Part shown: one piece after another, positions 1 to 7,401 of the stretch
Numbering within the stretch: the stretch's first letter is position 1
How the letters are laid out: every line of letters starts with the position of its first letter
Source of the DNA: Gammaproteobacteria bacterium
GTDB taxonomy: Bacteria; Pseudomonadota; Gammaproteobacteria; HK1
Direction of reading: 5' to 3'
Assembly (NCBI GenBank): GCA_022823045.1
Contig: JAJDXW010000016.1
Coordinates: 1-33,041, forward strand
Length of the DNA stretch: 33,041 bases
Notes under the pieces: generated by a model
What the model was told of the DNA's origin: nothing
What the model saw: only the letters and a program-made list of their open reading frames with translations
The model's database searches: none
Position numbers and translations under genes: made by a program

Positions 1-270
1 CCGTGACCGCACGCAGATCAATGGACGAATCCGGGGCCGGCAGCGTCGCCATGGACGGCACACTGCCACATCGAGAACGAAATGACCAGCCGCGCGATCA
101 CCTCACGCCGCTCGCCGGGCGGACAAAAAACGAGCCCTGCCTACGTCCGATGCGCTGTCTTCCTGTCCACATCCCGCCAGTCCACGGAGTAAGGTCCCGG
201 TGAGGGATGGACGGATGGAACCGAGTGGTGGAGCCGTCCGCCACGGCATGATGCGAGATGAGGAAACACC

Positions 271-939
271 ATGCAAGGGAGAAGCAAGCTCGGCTCGATC
301 AAGGTCGTCCTCGTCGAGGACGAGATCCTCGTTCGGTCGTTGATCAAGACGCTCCTCGAATCAACCGGAAACATCGACGTCATTGGCGAAGCGGTCAATG
401 GAGAGGAAGCGGTTCAACTGGTGAAGAAGAAATGCCCGGAGGTCGTGGTGCTCGACATCAACCTCGCCGGCATCGGAGCGATCGAGGCCACCCGCCTCCT
501 GCGCCGGGTGGACGACTCGATCCGGCTCCTCGCCCTCAGCCCGAACGTGGACCCGAGCGTTCCCATGCGGCTTCTCGAGATGGGGGTGGACGGGGTGATC
601 ACGAAGTCGAGCACCCCGGAGGAATTCGTGGAGGCGGTTCGGGAAGTGCATCGGGGACGCCGCCATCTCGACTCGCGGGTCGCCCGAAACATCGTGCTTG
701 ACCGCGTGAGCGGGCGCCTGTCCCCACTGGACGCCCTGACGCCCCGGGAAATCGAGGTGATGACCTGGCTCGCGAAGGGCAGCCGGGTGCAGGAGATCGC
801 CACTGCCCTGTCGCGAAGTCCGAAGACGATCAGCACGCTCCGGAGCCGGGTCTTCCGCAAGCTCGATGTCCATTCGGACGTGGAGCTCGCGCTGCTCGCG
901 ATCCGGCACCGCCTCATCAAGCTCGACTTCGTCTGCTGA
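271..939 (+). CDS. gacA: GacA/UvrY-family two-component response regulator
   Basis: Predicted DNA-binding response regulator of 222 aa. In the GacA/UvrY family it is phosphorylated by the GacS/BarA hybrid kinase and activates small RNAs that titrate CsrA/RsmA; that role is inferred from family and context. An N-terminal receiver domain (about residues 10-125) has the acidic pair in 'VEDE', phospho-acceptor Asp62 in 'VVLDINL' and the conserved Lys in 'GVITKSS'. A LuxR-type helix-turn-helix (about 155-212) contains 'LTPREIEVM' and 'SRSPKTISTLRSRVFRKL', close to the GacA recognition helix. The ATG at 271 follows a GAGGAA ribosome site at about 9 nt. It sits directly upstream of uvrC and pgsA, the classical gammaproteobacterial order. 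Family very secure; orthology to GacA rather than another NarL/FixJ regulator rests on synteny. Confidence 0.9.
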   Translation: MQGRSKLGSIKVVLVEDEILVRSLIKTLLESTGNIDVIGEAVNGEEAVQLVKKKCPEVVVLDINLAGIGAIEATRLLRRVDDSIRLLALSPNVDPSVPMRLLEMGVDGVITKSSTPEEFVEAVREVHRGRRHLDSRVARNIVLDRVSGRLSPLDALTPREIEVMTWLAKGSRVQEIATALSRSPKTISTLRSRVFRKLDVHSDVELALLAIRHRLIKLDFVC

Positions 940-997
940 CCGGAGCCGGCGACCCCGGGTCGGGCAGGGAAGCCCGGCCCGCTCCACGGACGACGAG

Positions 998-1038
998 CCG
1001 CGCACGAGCCCGGCGGCGCGGGCCGTGCCCGTGCGCGG
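998..1038 (+). terminator. Nested stem-loop between gacA and uvrC
   Basis: A perfect 9-bp inverted repeat, CCGCGCACG (998-1006) and CGTGCGCGG (1030-1038), encloses a second stem, GCCCG/CGGGC with a 6-nt loop. There is no T run after it, so this is not a textbook intrinsic terminator. It may terminate or attenuate the gacA transcript, or stabilise its 3' end. The rest of the 195-bp gacA-uvrC gap shows only a TATCCT box 11 nt before the uvrC ATG. Confidence 0.4.
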
Positions 1039-1134
1039 GGCAGGATGCGGGCGGCGGCGCTGACGGCGAAATGGCTGCACCGGGCGGGGTCCACGCTGGC
1101 CGCTGCCGTGCGGTAGCGGGTATCCTTTGCGCCC

Positions 1135-3012
1135 ATGCTCGACGACGCGGCGGCCCGCTTCGACGCCGGCGCCTTTCTCAAGACGGTGCCGGGCCGGGCT
1201 GGCGTCTACCGAATGGTGGATCGCCACCAGCGGGTTCTCTATGTCGGCAAGGCCCGCAACCTCCGGCGGCGCCTCTCGTCCTGGCTGCGGGGCGGCTCGC
1301 GGGACGAGAAGGGGAGGGCCCTCCTCGCGCGAACCGCGGCCGTGGAGGTCACCGTCACCCACACCGAGACCGAGGCGCTGCTCCTCGAGAACAACCTCAT
1401 CAAGGAGCACCGGCCGCGGTACAACATCATCCTGCGGGACGACAAGAGCTATCCTTGGATCCATCTCGCGGAAAACACCTCCTTCCCCCGCTTCGTCTTT
1501 CACCGCGGCGCGCGACGGGCGGCGGAGCGGTACTTCGGCCCCTACTCGAACGCCGGGGCGGTGCGCCAGACCATCGCCCTCATCCACAAGCTGTTCCGCG
1601 TCCGGCAGTGCACGGACGCGTTCTTCCGCAACCGTTCGCGGCCCTGCCTCCAGTACCAGATCGATCGCTGCAGCGGGCCGTGCGTGGGACTCGTCGACCG
1701 GGCCGACTACGCCGAGGACGTGCGCCATGCCACCATGTTCCTCGAAGGCCGGAGCGAGGCCATGATCGATGAGCTGGTCGAGCGCATGGAAACCGCCTCC
1801 CGACGCCTCGACTTCGAGCTCGCGGCCCGTTACCGGGACCAGATCTCGGGGCTGCGCAGGGTCCAGGAGCGCCAGTACGTCGACGGCGCAAAGGGCGACA
1901 TCGACGTGATCGCGGTGTGCCGCGGGGAAGGGGTCGGGGTAGTGCAGGTGCTCGAGATCCGGAACGGACACAATCTCGGCAGCCACACCCGCATCCCGCG
2001 CAATGCCCAGGGGGCGACCGAAGAGGACATCCTCGAAGCGTTCCTCGCCCAGCACTACCTGTCCGACGATCGGACGGTTCCCCGCCGCATCGTCCTCGAC
2101 CGGCCGCTCGAGGGGCTCGAACCGCTCGTCGAGGCGGTCTCCCGGCGCTCCGGCCGCCGGGTCTCGATTGGCATGGGCCGGCGGGGGCACCGCGCGCGGT
2201 GGGTGGAGATGGCGCGGGAGAACGCCGACGTCGCCCTTGCCCAGCGCCTCGCCGATCGCTCGACCCTGCACGACCGCCTCGCCGCCCTCGCTCGGGCTCT
2301 CGAGCTTCCCGAGCCGCCCGCGCGCATCGAGTGCTTCGACGTGAGCCACACCGACGGAGAGGCGACGGTGGCCGCCTGCGTGGTGTTCGGCCCGGAAGGG
2401 CCGATCAAGTCCGACTACCGGCGCTTCAACATTCGCGGCGTGACGCCGGGAGACGACTACGCCGCGATGCACCAGGTGCTCACGCGCCGCTTCGCCTCGG
2501 CCGGAAAGGGCGCAGGCAAGGACGAGGACGAGAACGAGGAGGCGGCGGTCTTCGCGCGCCTCCCCGATCTCCTGCTCATCGACGGCGGCCGAGGACAGCT
2601 CGACCGCGCCGTCGAGGTGCTCGGGGAATTCGCCCTGACCGGCGTCGAGACCGCCGCCATCGCCAAGGGCCCGGGCCGCAAGCCCGATTTCGATTCGGTG
2701 CTCCGCCCGGGGCGTGCTTCCGCCCTCCGGTTGCGCCAGGACTCGCCGGCGCTCCACCTCGTCCAGCAGATCCGCGACGAGGCGCATCGGTTCGCGATCA
2801 CCGGCCACCGATCGCAACGCAACCGGCGCCGCCGCACCTCGACCCTCGAATCGCTGCCCGGGGTCGGGCCGGTGCTCCGCCAGCGCCTCCTCTCCGAGTT
2901 CGGCGGCCTGCCGGGGGTGAAGCGGGCGGGGGTCGAGGACCTCGCCCGGGTCCGGGGCATCAGCCGCCGGCTGGCCCGGTCGGTATACGAGCGACTGCGG
3001 GAGGAGGAATGA
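1135..3012 (+). CDS. uvrC: Excinuclease ABC subunit C
   Basis: UvrC, 625 aa (family usually 590-620), makes the 3' and 5' incisions around a lesion held by UvrB in nucleotide excision repair. Domains in order: GIY-YIG nuclease (about 16-95; 'GVYRMVD', '[14 protein letters not shown]', '[14 protein letters not shown]') for the 3' cut; a cysteine-containing middle region ('[17 protein letters not shown]'); a UVR motif for UvrB binding (about 205-240); an RNase H-like endonuclease for the 5' cut ('[10 protein letters not shown]', 'LLIDGGRGQ'); and a C-terminal HhH pair ('[16 protein letters not shown]'). A Lys/Asp/Glu-rich insert near residue 460 ('[11 protein letters not shown]') is a surface loop often seen in high-GC orthologues. 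No strong Shine-Dalgarno precedes the ATG. Its stop overlaps the pgsA start as ATGA, implying translational coupling. Confidence 0.98.
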   Translation: MLDDAAARFDAGAFLKTVPGRAGVYRMVDRHQRVLYVGKARNLRRRLSSWLRGGSRDEKGRALLARTAAVEVTVTHTETEALLLENNLIKEHRPRYNIILRDDKSYPWIHLAENTSFPRFVFHRGARRAAERYFGPYSNAGAVRQTIALIHKLFRVRQCTDAFFRNRSRPCLQYQIDRCSGPCVGLVDRADYAEDVRHATMFLEGRSEAMIDELVERMETASRRLDFELAARYRDQISGLRRVQERQYVDGAKGDIDVIAVCRGEGVGVVQVLEIRNGHNLGSHTRIPRNAQGATEEDILEAFLAQHYLSDDRTVPRRIVLDRPLEGLEPLVEAVSRRSGRRVSIGMGRRGHRARWVEMARENADVALAQRLADRSTLHDRLAALARALELPEPPARIECFDVSHTDGEATVAACVVFGPEGPIKSDYRRFNIRGVTPGDDYAAMHQVLTRRFASAGKGAGKDEDENEEAAVFARLPDLLLIDGGRGQLDRAVEVLGEFALTGVETAAIAKGPGRKPDFDSVLRPGRASALRLRQDSPALHLVQQIRDEAHRFAITGHRSQRNRRRRTSTLESLPGVGPVLRQRLLSEFGGLPGVKRAGVEDLARVRGISRRLARSVYERLREEE

Positions 3013-3602
3013 ACGTCCCCATCGCGTTCACCCTGTTCCGCATCGCCCTCATCCCCGTCTTCGTGGTGGCGTTCTACCTGCCTGTGCCGTGGGCGAACGA
3101 GATCTGCGCGATCGCGTTCGCGCTCGCCGCCATCACCGACTGGCTGGACGGGTTCCTCGCCCGGCGCCTCAAGCAGACCACGATCTTCGGCGCCTTTCTC
3201 GATCCGGTGGCCGACAAGCTCATGGTCGCGGTCGCCCTCGTGCTCCTGGTTCAGGCCAACCCCGAGATCTGGGTCGCCCTTCCCGCCGCGACCATCATCG
3301 GGCGCGAGATCGCGATCTCGGCCCTCCGGGAGTGGATGGCGCGCATCGGCGAGCACCGGCGCGTCGCCGTCGTCATGCTGGGCAAGTTCAAGACCTTCTG
3401 CCAGCTCGCGGCCATCGTCCTCATGCTGTACGGCTCGGGGGACGTCCCCGAGGAGTTCTACCGGGGCGGGCTCGGGCTCCTCTACGTGGCCACCGCGCTC
3501 ACCCTGTGGTCGATGGTGCAGTACCTCGTCGCGGCCCGCATCCTGCTGCGGGCCGAGGCGGGGCAACCAGGTACCGAAGAGGGGAGGGAGCCGGGCCACT
3601 GA
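3009..3602 (+). CDS. pgsA: CDP-diacylglycerol--glycerol-3-phosphate 3-phosphatidyltransferase
   Basis: PgsA, 197 aa, is an inner-membrane enzyme that makes phosphatidylglycerol phosphate from CDP-diacylglycerol and glycerol-3-phosphate, the committed step to phosphatidylglycerol and cardiolipin. The CDP-alcohol phosphotransferase signature is intact in '[10 protein letters not shown]...[10 protein letters not shown]', giving all four Asp residues. Several hydrophobic segments cover most of the chain, starting with '[20 protein letters not shown]'-like residues near the N terminus. The start was chosen at the ATGA overlap with uvrC, preceded by GGAGGA inside the uvrC end. The longer ORF in the track simply runs upstream in an antisense-poor frame. 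The C-terminal ~15 residues are polar and variable. The order uvrC-pgsA-tRNA array matches E. coli. Confidence 0.97.
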   Translation: MNVPIAFTLFRIALIPVFVVAFYLPVPWANEICAIAFALAAITDWLDGFLARRLKQTTIFGAFLDPVADKLMVAVALVLLVQANPEIWVALPAATIIGREIAISALREWMARIGEHRRVAVVMLGKFKTFCQLAAIVLMLYGSGDVPEEFYRGGLGLLYVATALTLWSMVQYLVAARILLRAEAGQPGTEEGREPGH

Positions 3603-3646
3603 CCCGGACCCCGAATCACGCCGGACCGCCCGGCGCGGGGCCGTTC

Positions 3647-3673
3647 GGGCAGGGCGGGGCGGGGCGGGGCGGG
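3647..3673 (+). repeat. GGGGC short tandem repeat / G-quadruplex motif
   Basis: Six runs of three or four G separated by one or two bases follow the pgsA stop by about 45 bp, built on a GGGGC tandem unit. By pattern this is a strong G-quadruplex candidate on the plus strand. It lies between pgsA and the tRNA promoter. Any effect on termination or replication is inference. Confidence 0.6.
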
Positions 3674-3771
3674 CGTTTCACATTGCAGTGTGCGCCCGGA
3701 TTGCGATGACCCGTCGGTCCGAGCGGCAATTCGGCCGGAGACCCAGGACCCGGAAGGGGCCGAGAGCCCGC

Positions 3772-3800
3772 TTGAACGGCGAGTCGCACGGGCCTAGAAT
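3772..3800 (+). promoter_or_regulatory. Sigma70 promoter of the tRNA array
   Basis: A -35 box TTGAAC (3772-3777) and a -10 box TAGAAT (3795-3800) are separated by exactly 17 bp. The predicted start (about 3807) is only a few bases before tRNA-Gly at 3812. This indicates the three tRNAs can be transcribed independently of pgsA. Confidence 0.75.
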
Positions 3801-3811
3801 CCTTCCACGGC

Positions 3812-3886
<75 letters not shown>

Positions 3887-3934
3887 TTTCGTCTCCCCGG
3901 GCCGATCCCTCCCGGCCGGGAGACCCGCACCGCG

Positions 3935-4008
3935 GGCTGAGTGGCAGAGTGGTCATGCAGCGGCCTGCAAAGCCGTGTACGCCGGTTCGATTCCGACCTC
4001 AGCCTCCA
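3935..4008 (+). tRNA. cysT: tRNA-Cys (GCA anticodon)
   Basis: Acceptor GGCTGAG pairs with CTCAGCC, the discriminator is T and CCA is encoded. The anticodon GCA (3967-3969) sits in a CTGCAAA loop. The T stem (GCCGG / CCGAC) has one C-A mismatch at its second pair. Otherwise a normal 74-nt tRNA, 48 nt after tRNA-Gly. Confidence 0.96.
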
Positions 4009-4048
4009 TACGCGCCGGGGCGTCCCCGCCCCGGACCCCCAGCCACCC

Positions 4049-4134
4049 GCCCGGATGGCGGAACCAGGTAGACGCAGCGGACTTAAAATCCGCCGGCTTC
4101 GGCCGTGCCGGTTCGAATCCGGCTCCGGGCACCA
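4049..4134 (+). tRNA. leuZ: tRNA-Leu (TAA anticodon)
   Basis: Class II tRNA of 86 nt with a long variable arm. Acceptor GCCCGGA pairs with TCCGGGC, discriminator A, CCA encoded, anticodon TAA (4084-4086). Last tRNA of the array. The region after it is accessory-looking, and tRNA-Leu genes are frequent integration sites, but no duplicated 3' end was found downstream. Confidence 0.97.
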
Positions 4135-4686
4135 TTTCAATATCAATAAATTATAGAGGATATTGCGAGAACGAAGTCATACACTTTCGTTCCCATGCCA
4201 CCAATGCTTCACCGCCGTGTCACACCGATTCCACACATCTGGCAAGAATCGGACCGAACCCAACACCGCTCGGTGATCACGGGTGCTCGCGGTCTGAGTC
4301 CGGGCGCGGAGCCTGTCGCCAAGCGAAGGGCTCACGAGTACACGTGGACTTACCCGATTCGATGGACCGTTTGTGGTTGGTCCGGCACGTCCCCCGGCCG
4401 GACAGCGAAGGTTGACTCGACATCGCGCGATGCATCGTGACCGAGCTCGCGTGCTTCCTCCTGCTTCGACAAGGTGTATGGCCCGCATGGTGTCACGGTG
4501 GTCGCCTTCGATACCGGGACGACGGATCGTGCGAGATTTGCGTCTCGGACGGCACGTGGCGCGCCCACCAAAGCGGGACAAGGAACGACATCGTCTCCCT
4601 GCTCGTTCGTCCATTCGCCTCGCACCGCGCCGTCCGGGAGACGCCGAGTTTGCTATCGTGGTTGTCGGGTTTCAGGAGCCACCCCG
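4135..4686. other. 552-bp intergenic region between tRNA-Leu and the hipA-like gene
   Basis: No convincing gene. The first ~60 bp are AT-rich, unlike the surroundings, and hold two inverted repeats (listed separately). The small ORFs here have no recognisable domain, and none resembles a HipB/Xre helix-turn-helix. The last 15 bp carry the CAGGAG ribosome site of the hipA-like gene. The base composition and position behind a tRNA gene would suit an old insertion junction, but no att duplication is visible. Confidence 0.6.
4138..4192 (+). repeat. Two adjacent inverted repeats after tRNA-Leu
   Basis: CAATATC (4138-4144) with GATATTG (4159-4165), spacer 14 nt, then GAACGAA (4169-4175) with TTCGTTC (4186-4192), spacer 10 nt. 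Both pairs are perfect 7-bp arms and start 3 nt after the tRNA CCA. They may end the tRNA transcript. The second hairpin lacks a T run, so a protein-binding role is equally open. Confidence 0.5.
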
Positions 4687-6249
4687 GTGCACGACAAGTT
4701 CCTTGAAGTCAGGCTCTACGGCCGACGGGCCGGGTTCCTTCAACGCGGCGACAGGAATGGCTTCTCCTTCCAGTACGACTGCAACTACGCGAGCGATCCG
4801 GGGATGCCACCCCTCGGGATCCGTTTCCCGCTCCGCGAGAAAGCGTTCTCGCCCCGGCTGACACAGCGGTGGTTCGAGGGACTGCTGCCCGAAGGCGACC
4901 GACGCACCGAGTTTGCAAACGCTCTTGGCGTACCGAGAGTCGATGTATGGTCTCTGCTTCACGCGGCAGGCGCGGAGTGTGCAGGCGCGGTGCAGGTGGT
5001 TCCACCGGACCATCGCGACGACCCTCGACTCTTCGAACTCGACGACGAGACGTTGAGCGCACTCCTCGAACCGGCCACCTCACCACTGCCTCCCGCGACC
5101 AGGGCGGCGCGACTGTCTCTCGCCGGCACACAGGACAAGCTGACCCTGCATCGCAAGACGGACGGAACGTGGTGGATACCGATGGACGGACACGTCAGCA
5201 CGCATATCCTCAAGCCCTCCCACCCCGAGTTCCCGGGCCTGGTCGAAAACGAGCACTGGTGCATGGAAGTCGCCCGGCGAAGCGGGATCGAAACCGCGTT
5301 GACCACGATCGAGAACATCGACGGACTATCAGTGCTCATCGTGGAGCGCTACGACCGCATACACCAACCGGAGGGCACGCTCGAACGCGTCCACCAGGAG
5401 GACCTCGCGCAAGCACTCGGGAGCCGGACCAAGTACCAGGAAGACGGTTACCCGAGCACGCCGGATCTCTTCCGGGTGCCGGGAGTCGATCGCGATGCGA
5501 TGCTGGACCGAATCTTCGCGAACTGGCTGCTCGGCAACTGCGACGCACACGCGAAGAACTACTCGGTTCTCGAACCGGGAACCACCCGGGCGCGCCTCGC
5601 GCCCGCGTACGACGTCGTCGCCACGGAGGCCTACCCGCACCTCAGCCGGAGACTGGCAACCTCGATCGGGAGAGCGACGACGCTCGACACGGTTGACGCG
5701 TCAGCCGTCGAGGCCCTCGGGCGTCGTCTGGGCTTCGAACGCGGAGAGCCTCTCCGGCGACTCGGCGAGCTCGCCGATCGGTTGGGTCAAGCGATTGGTG
5801 AGGTGGGGGCTCCACCATTCGGCTCCGACTCCATGCCGCGAGGAACGGCGCAACGGATCGTCTTGGGTCGGAGATGGCGGAACGCACACCACAGGGTACA
5901 GGGAGAGCCGACACTGACGACCCGGAGAATCCGGCTCGCAAGCAGCGTGAAGAAACTCGGCACCGGACCGGTAAAGGGCGACATCCGCCGGATATTCCGC
6001 GAGCACGACACCAGGGTCCCGTCGATGATGATGGATTCGGGAAAACGGGTAGTGTTCGGACTCGCGACCGAAGACGGCGAAGTGACGCCGCTATTCGTGG
6101 TGACGCCAGGGGCTGAAGACGCGTTCGCGGACTGGATGCAACAACACGAGGACCTCTGGGGCCAGCCTCTCGGCCACGGAGGCGACGGACCCGGCGGCAT
6201 CGCGGCAACCGTCGCAAGCTACCGCGAAAAATGTTTGGAGAAGACGTAA
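4687..6249 (+). CDS. HipA-like serine/threonine kinase, orphan, with C-terminal extension
   Basis: HipA-fold kinase, 520 aa. HipA toxins phosphorylate translation factors such as glutamyl-tRNA synthetase; the substrate here is unknown. The N-terminal HipA_N1 region (1-105) contains 'RWFEGLLPEGDRR' and 'ECAGAVQVV'. The kinase core has the ATP-loop 'SLAGTQDKLTL' (144-154), the 'HILKP' lysine (176), 'VENEHWCMEVARRSG', catalytic Asp286 and Asn291 in 'GNCDAHAKNYS', and the metal Asp309 in 'AYDVV', so it looks active. Residues from about 395 to 520 extend well beyond the ~440 aa of E. coli HipA and have no domain I recognise. I chose GTG 4687, which follows CAGGAG at about 9 nt; the 71 residues upstream in the same ORF look non-coding. 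No HipB gene is adjacent. Codon use is less GC3-biased than in neighbours, consistent with transfer. Confidence 0.85.
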   Translation: MHDKFLEVRLYGRRAGFLQRGDRNGFSFQYDCNYASDPGMPPLGIRFPLREKAFSPRLTQRWFEGLLPEGDRRTEFANALGVPRVDVWSLLHAAGAECAGAVQVVPPDHRDDPRLFELDDETLSALLEPATSPLPPATRAARLSLAGTQDKLTLHRKTDGTWWIPMDGHVSTHILKPSHPEFPGLVENEHWCMEVARRSGIETALTTIENIDGLSVLIVERYDRIHQPEGTLERVHQEDLAQALGSRTKYQEDGYPSTPDLFRVPGVDRDAMLDRIFANWLLGNCDAHAKNYSVLEPGTTRARLAPAYDVVATEAYPHLSRRLATSIGRATTLDTVDASAVEALGRRLGFERGEPLRRLGELADRLGQAIGEVGAPPFGSDSMPRGTAQRIVLGRRWRNAHHRVQGEPTLTTRRIRLASSVKKLGTGPVKGDIRRIFREHDTRVPSMMMDSGKRVVFGLATEDGEVTPLFVVTPGAEDAFADWMQQHEDLWGQPLGHGGDGPGGIAATVASYREKCLEKT

Positions 6250-6333
6250 GGACGGAACGCCGAGGAGGGCGCCGCCGCCGCTTCGTGCTGCACTTGCGGG
6301 AGACTCGCCGGAACCGCAGGAACGCGGGACGGG

Positions 6334-7209
6334 TCAGGTTCGCATCCAGGCCGTCCCCCAGAGGTTGAGGGTCCGCTCCTCCAGGGGCCACACCCGGTGC
6401 GGGGCATCGCGGTCCATGTGCTCCATTTCCGCGGAGATCTCGATCCGGTTGCCGTCGGGGTCCCGGATCATGAGGAAGAGGTTGTTGCCGGGGCCATGCC
6501 GCCCCGGACCCCACCAGATGGGAACCCGGAGCTCGGCGAAGTGGTCCGCCCAGTCACGGAGATCGTTCCACCCTTCCGCCTCGAGCGCGAAGTGATCGAA
6601 GGCCGGCCGTGAGGCACGGAAGGCCGCGAAGGAGTGATGCTCCGGATCGGAACGGACGAAGCCGGCGGTGAGCGCGCGGTCGTCGTTCTCCACCCGATCG
6701 GAGAGCACGAATCCCGCTTCGTCGACCAGGAAGGAAAGGAGCGGTTCGGGCGCGGGGGTGCGAAACACCACGTGCTGAAGGCGTCCGGACAGCCCGCCCC
6801 CATCCGCCGCGGAGGGCGGTTCCGCCGGGACGCCGAAGAGAAGCGCGATCCCGTCGGGGGCTCCGTCGGGAGCAAGGACCCGGAATGCGCCCGCCTCGAG
6901 GAACGGAGACTCGGCAGGCTCCGTCGGGACCCCGCGGCCCGCAAACCGCGCCTCGAGCTCCGCGACCCGCCCGGAGCTGTCCAGCCCGTATGCGACGTGG
7001 CGGGCGCCCGTCCCGGAGCCGGGCTCGACGACGATGATCCGGCCGGGCCCGGCAAGGACCGCGCCGCCGCCCGGGGTGCGCTCCCATCGCATCTGGAGGG
7101 TCGCGGCAAGGAAGTCGGAGACCCGTTCCGGATCGGCGCTCTCGAGCGCGAGGTGATGCAGCGAGGCGGGCCAGAGCGGGGAGGGGAGGGGAGGAGGGGA
7201 AGAGGGCAT
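6334..7209 (-). CDS. VOC-family extradiol (catechol/2,3-dihydroxybiphenyl-type) ring-cleavage dioxygenase
   Basis: Protein of 291 aa with two vicinal-oxygen-chelate modules (about 16-130 and 143-262), the layout of type I extradiol dioxygenases such as BphC and XylE. Probable Fe(II) ligands are His146 ('RLQHVVF'), His206 ('AFDHFALE') and Glu257 ('NRIEIS'); 'HHSFAAF' (191-197) supplies the second-sphere His. 'GPGRHGPGNNLFLMIRDPDG' is typical of this subfamily. It would open a catecholic ring next to the diol using O2; the exact substrate cannot be read from sequence. The ATG at 7209 is preceded by GGAGG at 9 nt, so the 788-aa ORF in the track is an over-extension antisense to the MFS gene. It is divergent from the MFS transporter and convergent with the hipA-like gene. 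Confidence 0.87.
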   Translation of the reverse strand: MPSSPPPLPSPLWPASLHHLALESADPERVSDFLAATLQMRWERTPGGGAVLAGPGRIIVVEPGSGTGARHVAYGLDSSGRVAELEARFAGRGVPTEPAESPFLEAGAFRVLAPDGAPDGIALLFGVPAEPPSAADGGGLSGRLQHVVFRTPAPEPLLSFLVDEAGFVLSDRVENDDRALTAGFVRSDPEHHSFAAFRASRPAFDHFALEAEGWNDLRDWADHFAELRVPIWWGPGRHGPGNNLFLMIRDPDGNRIEISAEMEHMDRDAPHRVWPLEERTLNLWGTAWMRT

Positions 7210-7272
7210 CGCGGGGCGCCTCCAGCTTGGCAATCGATCCGGGCCGCCGGTCTGTCCCTTGCAGTCACCGCG

Positions 7273-7388
7273 TGGACCGTCGTGGATGGAGCTGCACGCA
7301 CCGGCATGCCACCGTACCACGATCACGCCATGGACCGCCGTGGAGGGACCGCGTCGCACCGGCACGCCACCGCGACACGATCTCGCTA
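7273..7388. repeat. 58-bp imperfect tandem direct repeat in the VOC/MFS intergenic region
   Basis: Two abutting 58-bp units (7273-7330 and 7331-7388), identical at about 45 of 58 positions by hand alignment. Each begins TGGACCG and carries the cores GCACCGGCA and CACGATC. They fill most of the 192 bp between the divergent dioxygenase and MFS genes and end 13 bp before the MFS ATG. Two copies of a regulator site is the simplest reading. Confidence 0.7.
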
Positions 7389-7401
7389 TAGACTGACGTG
7401 A

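Noticed and set aside
361-2817. 818-aa minus-strand ORF
   Set aside because: Lies antisense to gacA and uvrC, is Arg/Gly/Glu-rich with no domain, and is a typical high-GC shadow.
4049-4134. tRNA-Leu as a proven integration site
   Set aside because: No copy of the tRNA 3' end and no integrase gene were found downstream in the window, so an island boundary is only a suspicion.
4474-4686. 71-residue N-terminal extension of the HipA-like protein
   Set aside because: Composition is non-coding in character, and GTG 4687 has a good CAGGAG ribosome site and a proper HipA N terminus.
4177-4706. Small ORFs upstream of the hipA-like gene as a HipB antitoxin
   Set aside because: None (both strands) shows an Xre-type helix-turn-helix or the expected spacing; treated as non-coding.
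7273-7388. Tandem repeat as a CRISPR array
   Set aside because: Only two units, abutting without spacers, and no cas genes.
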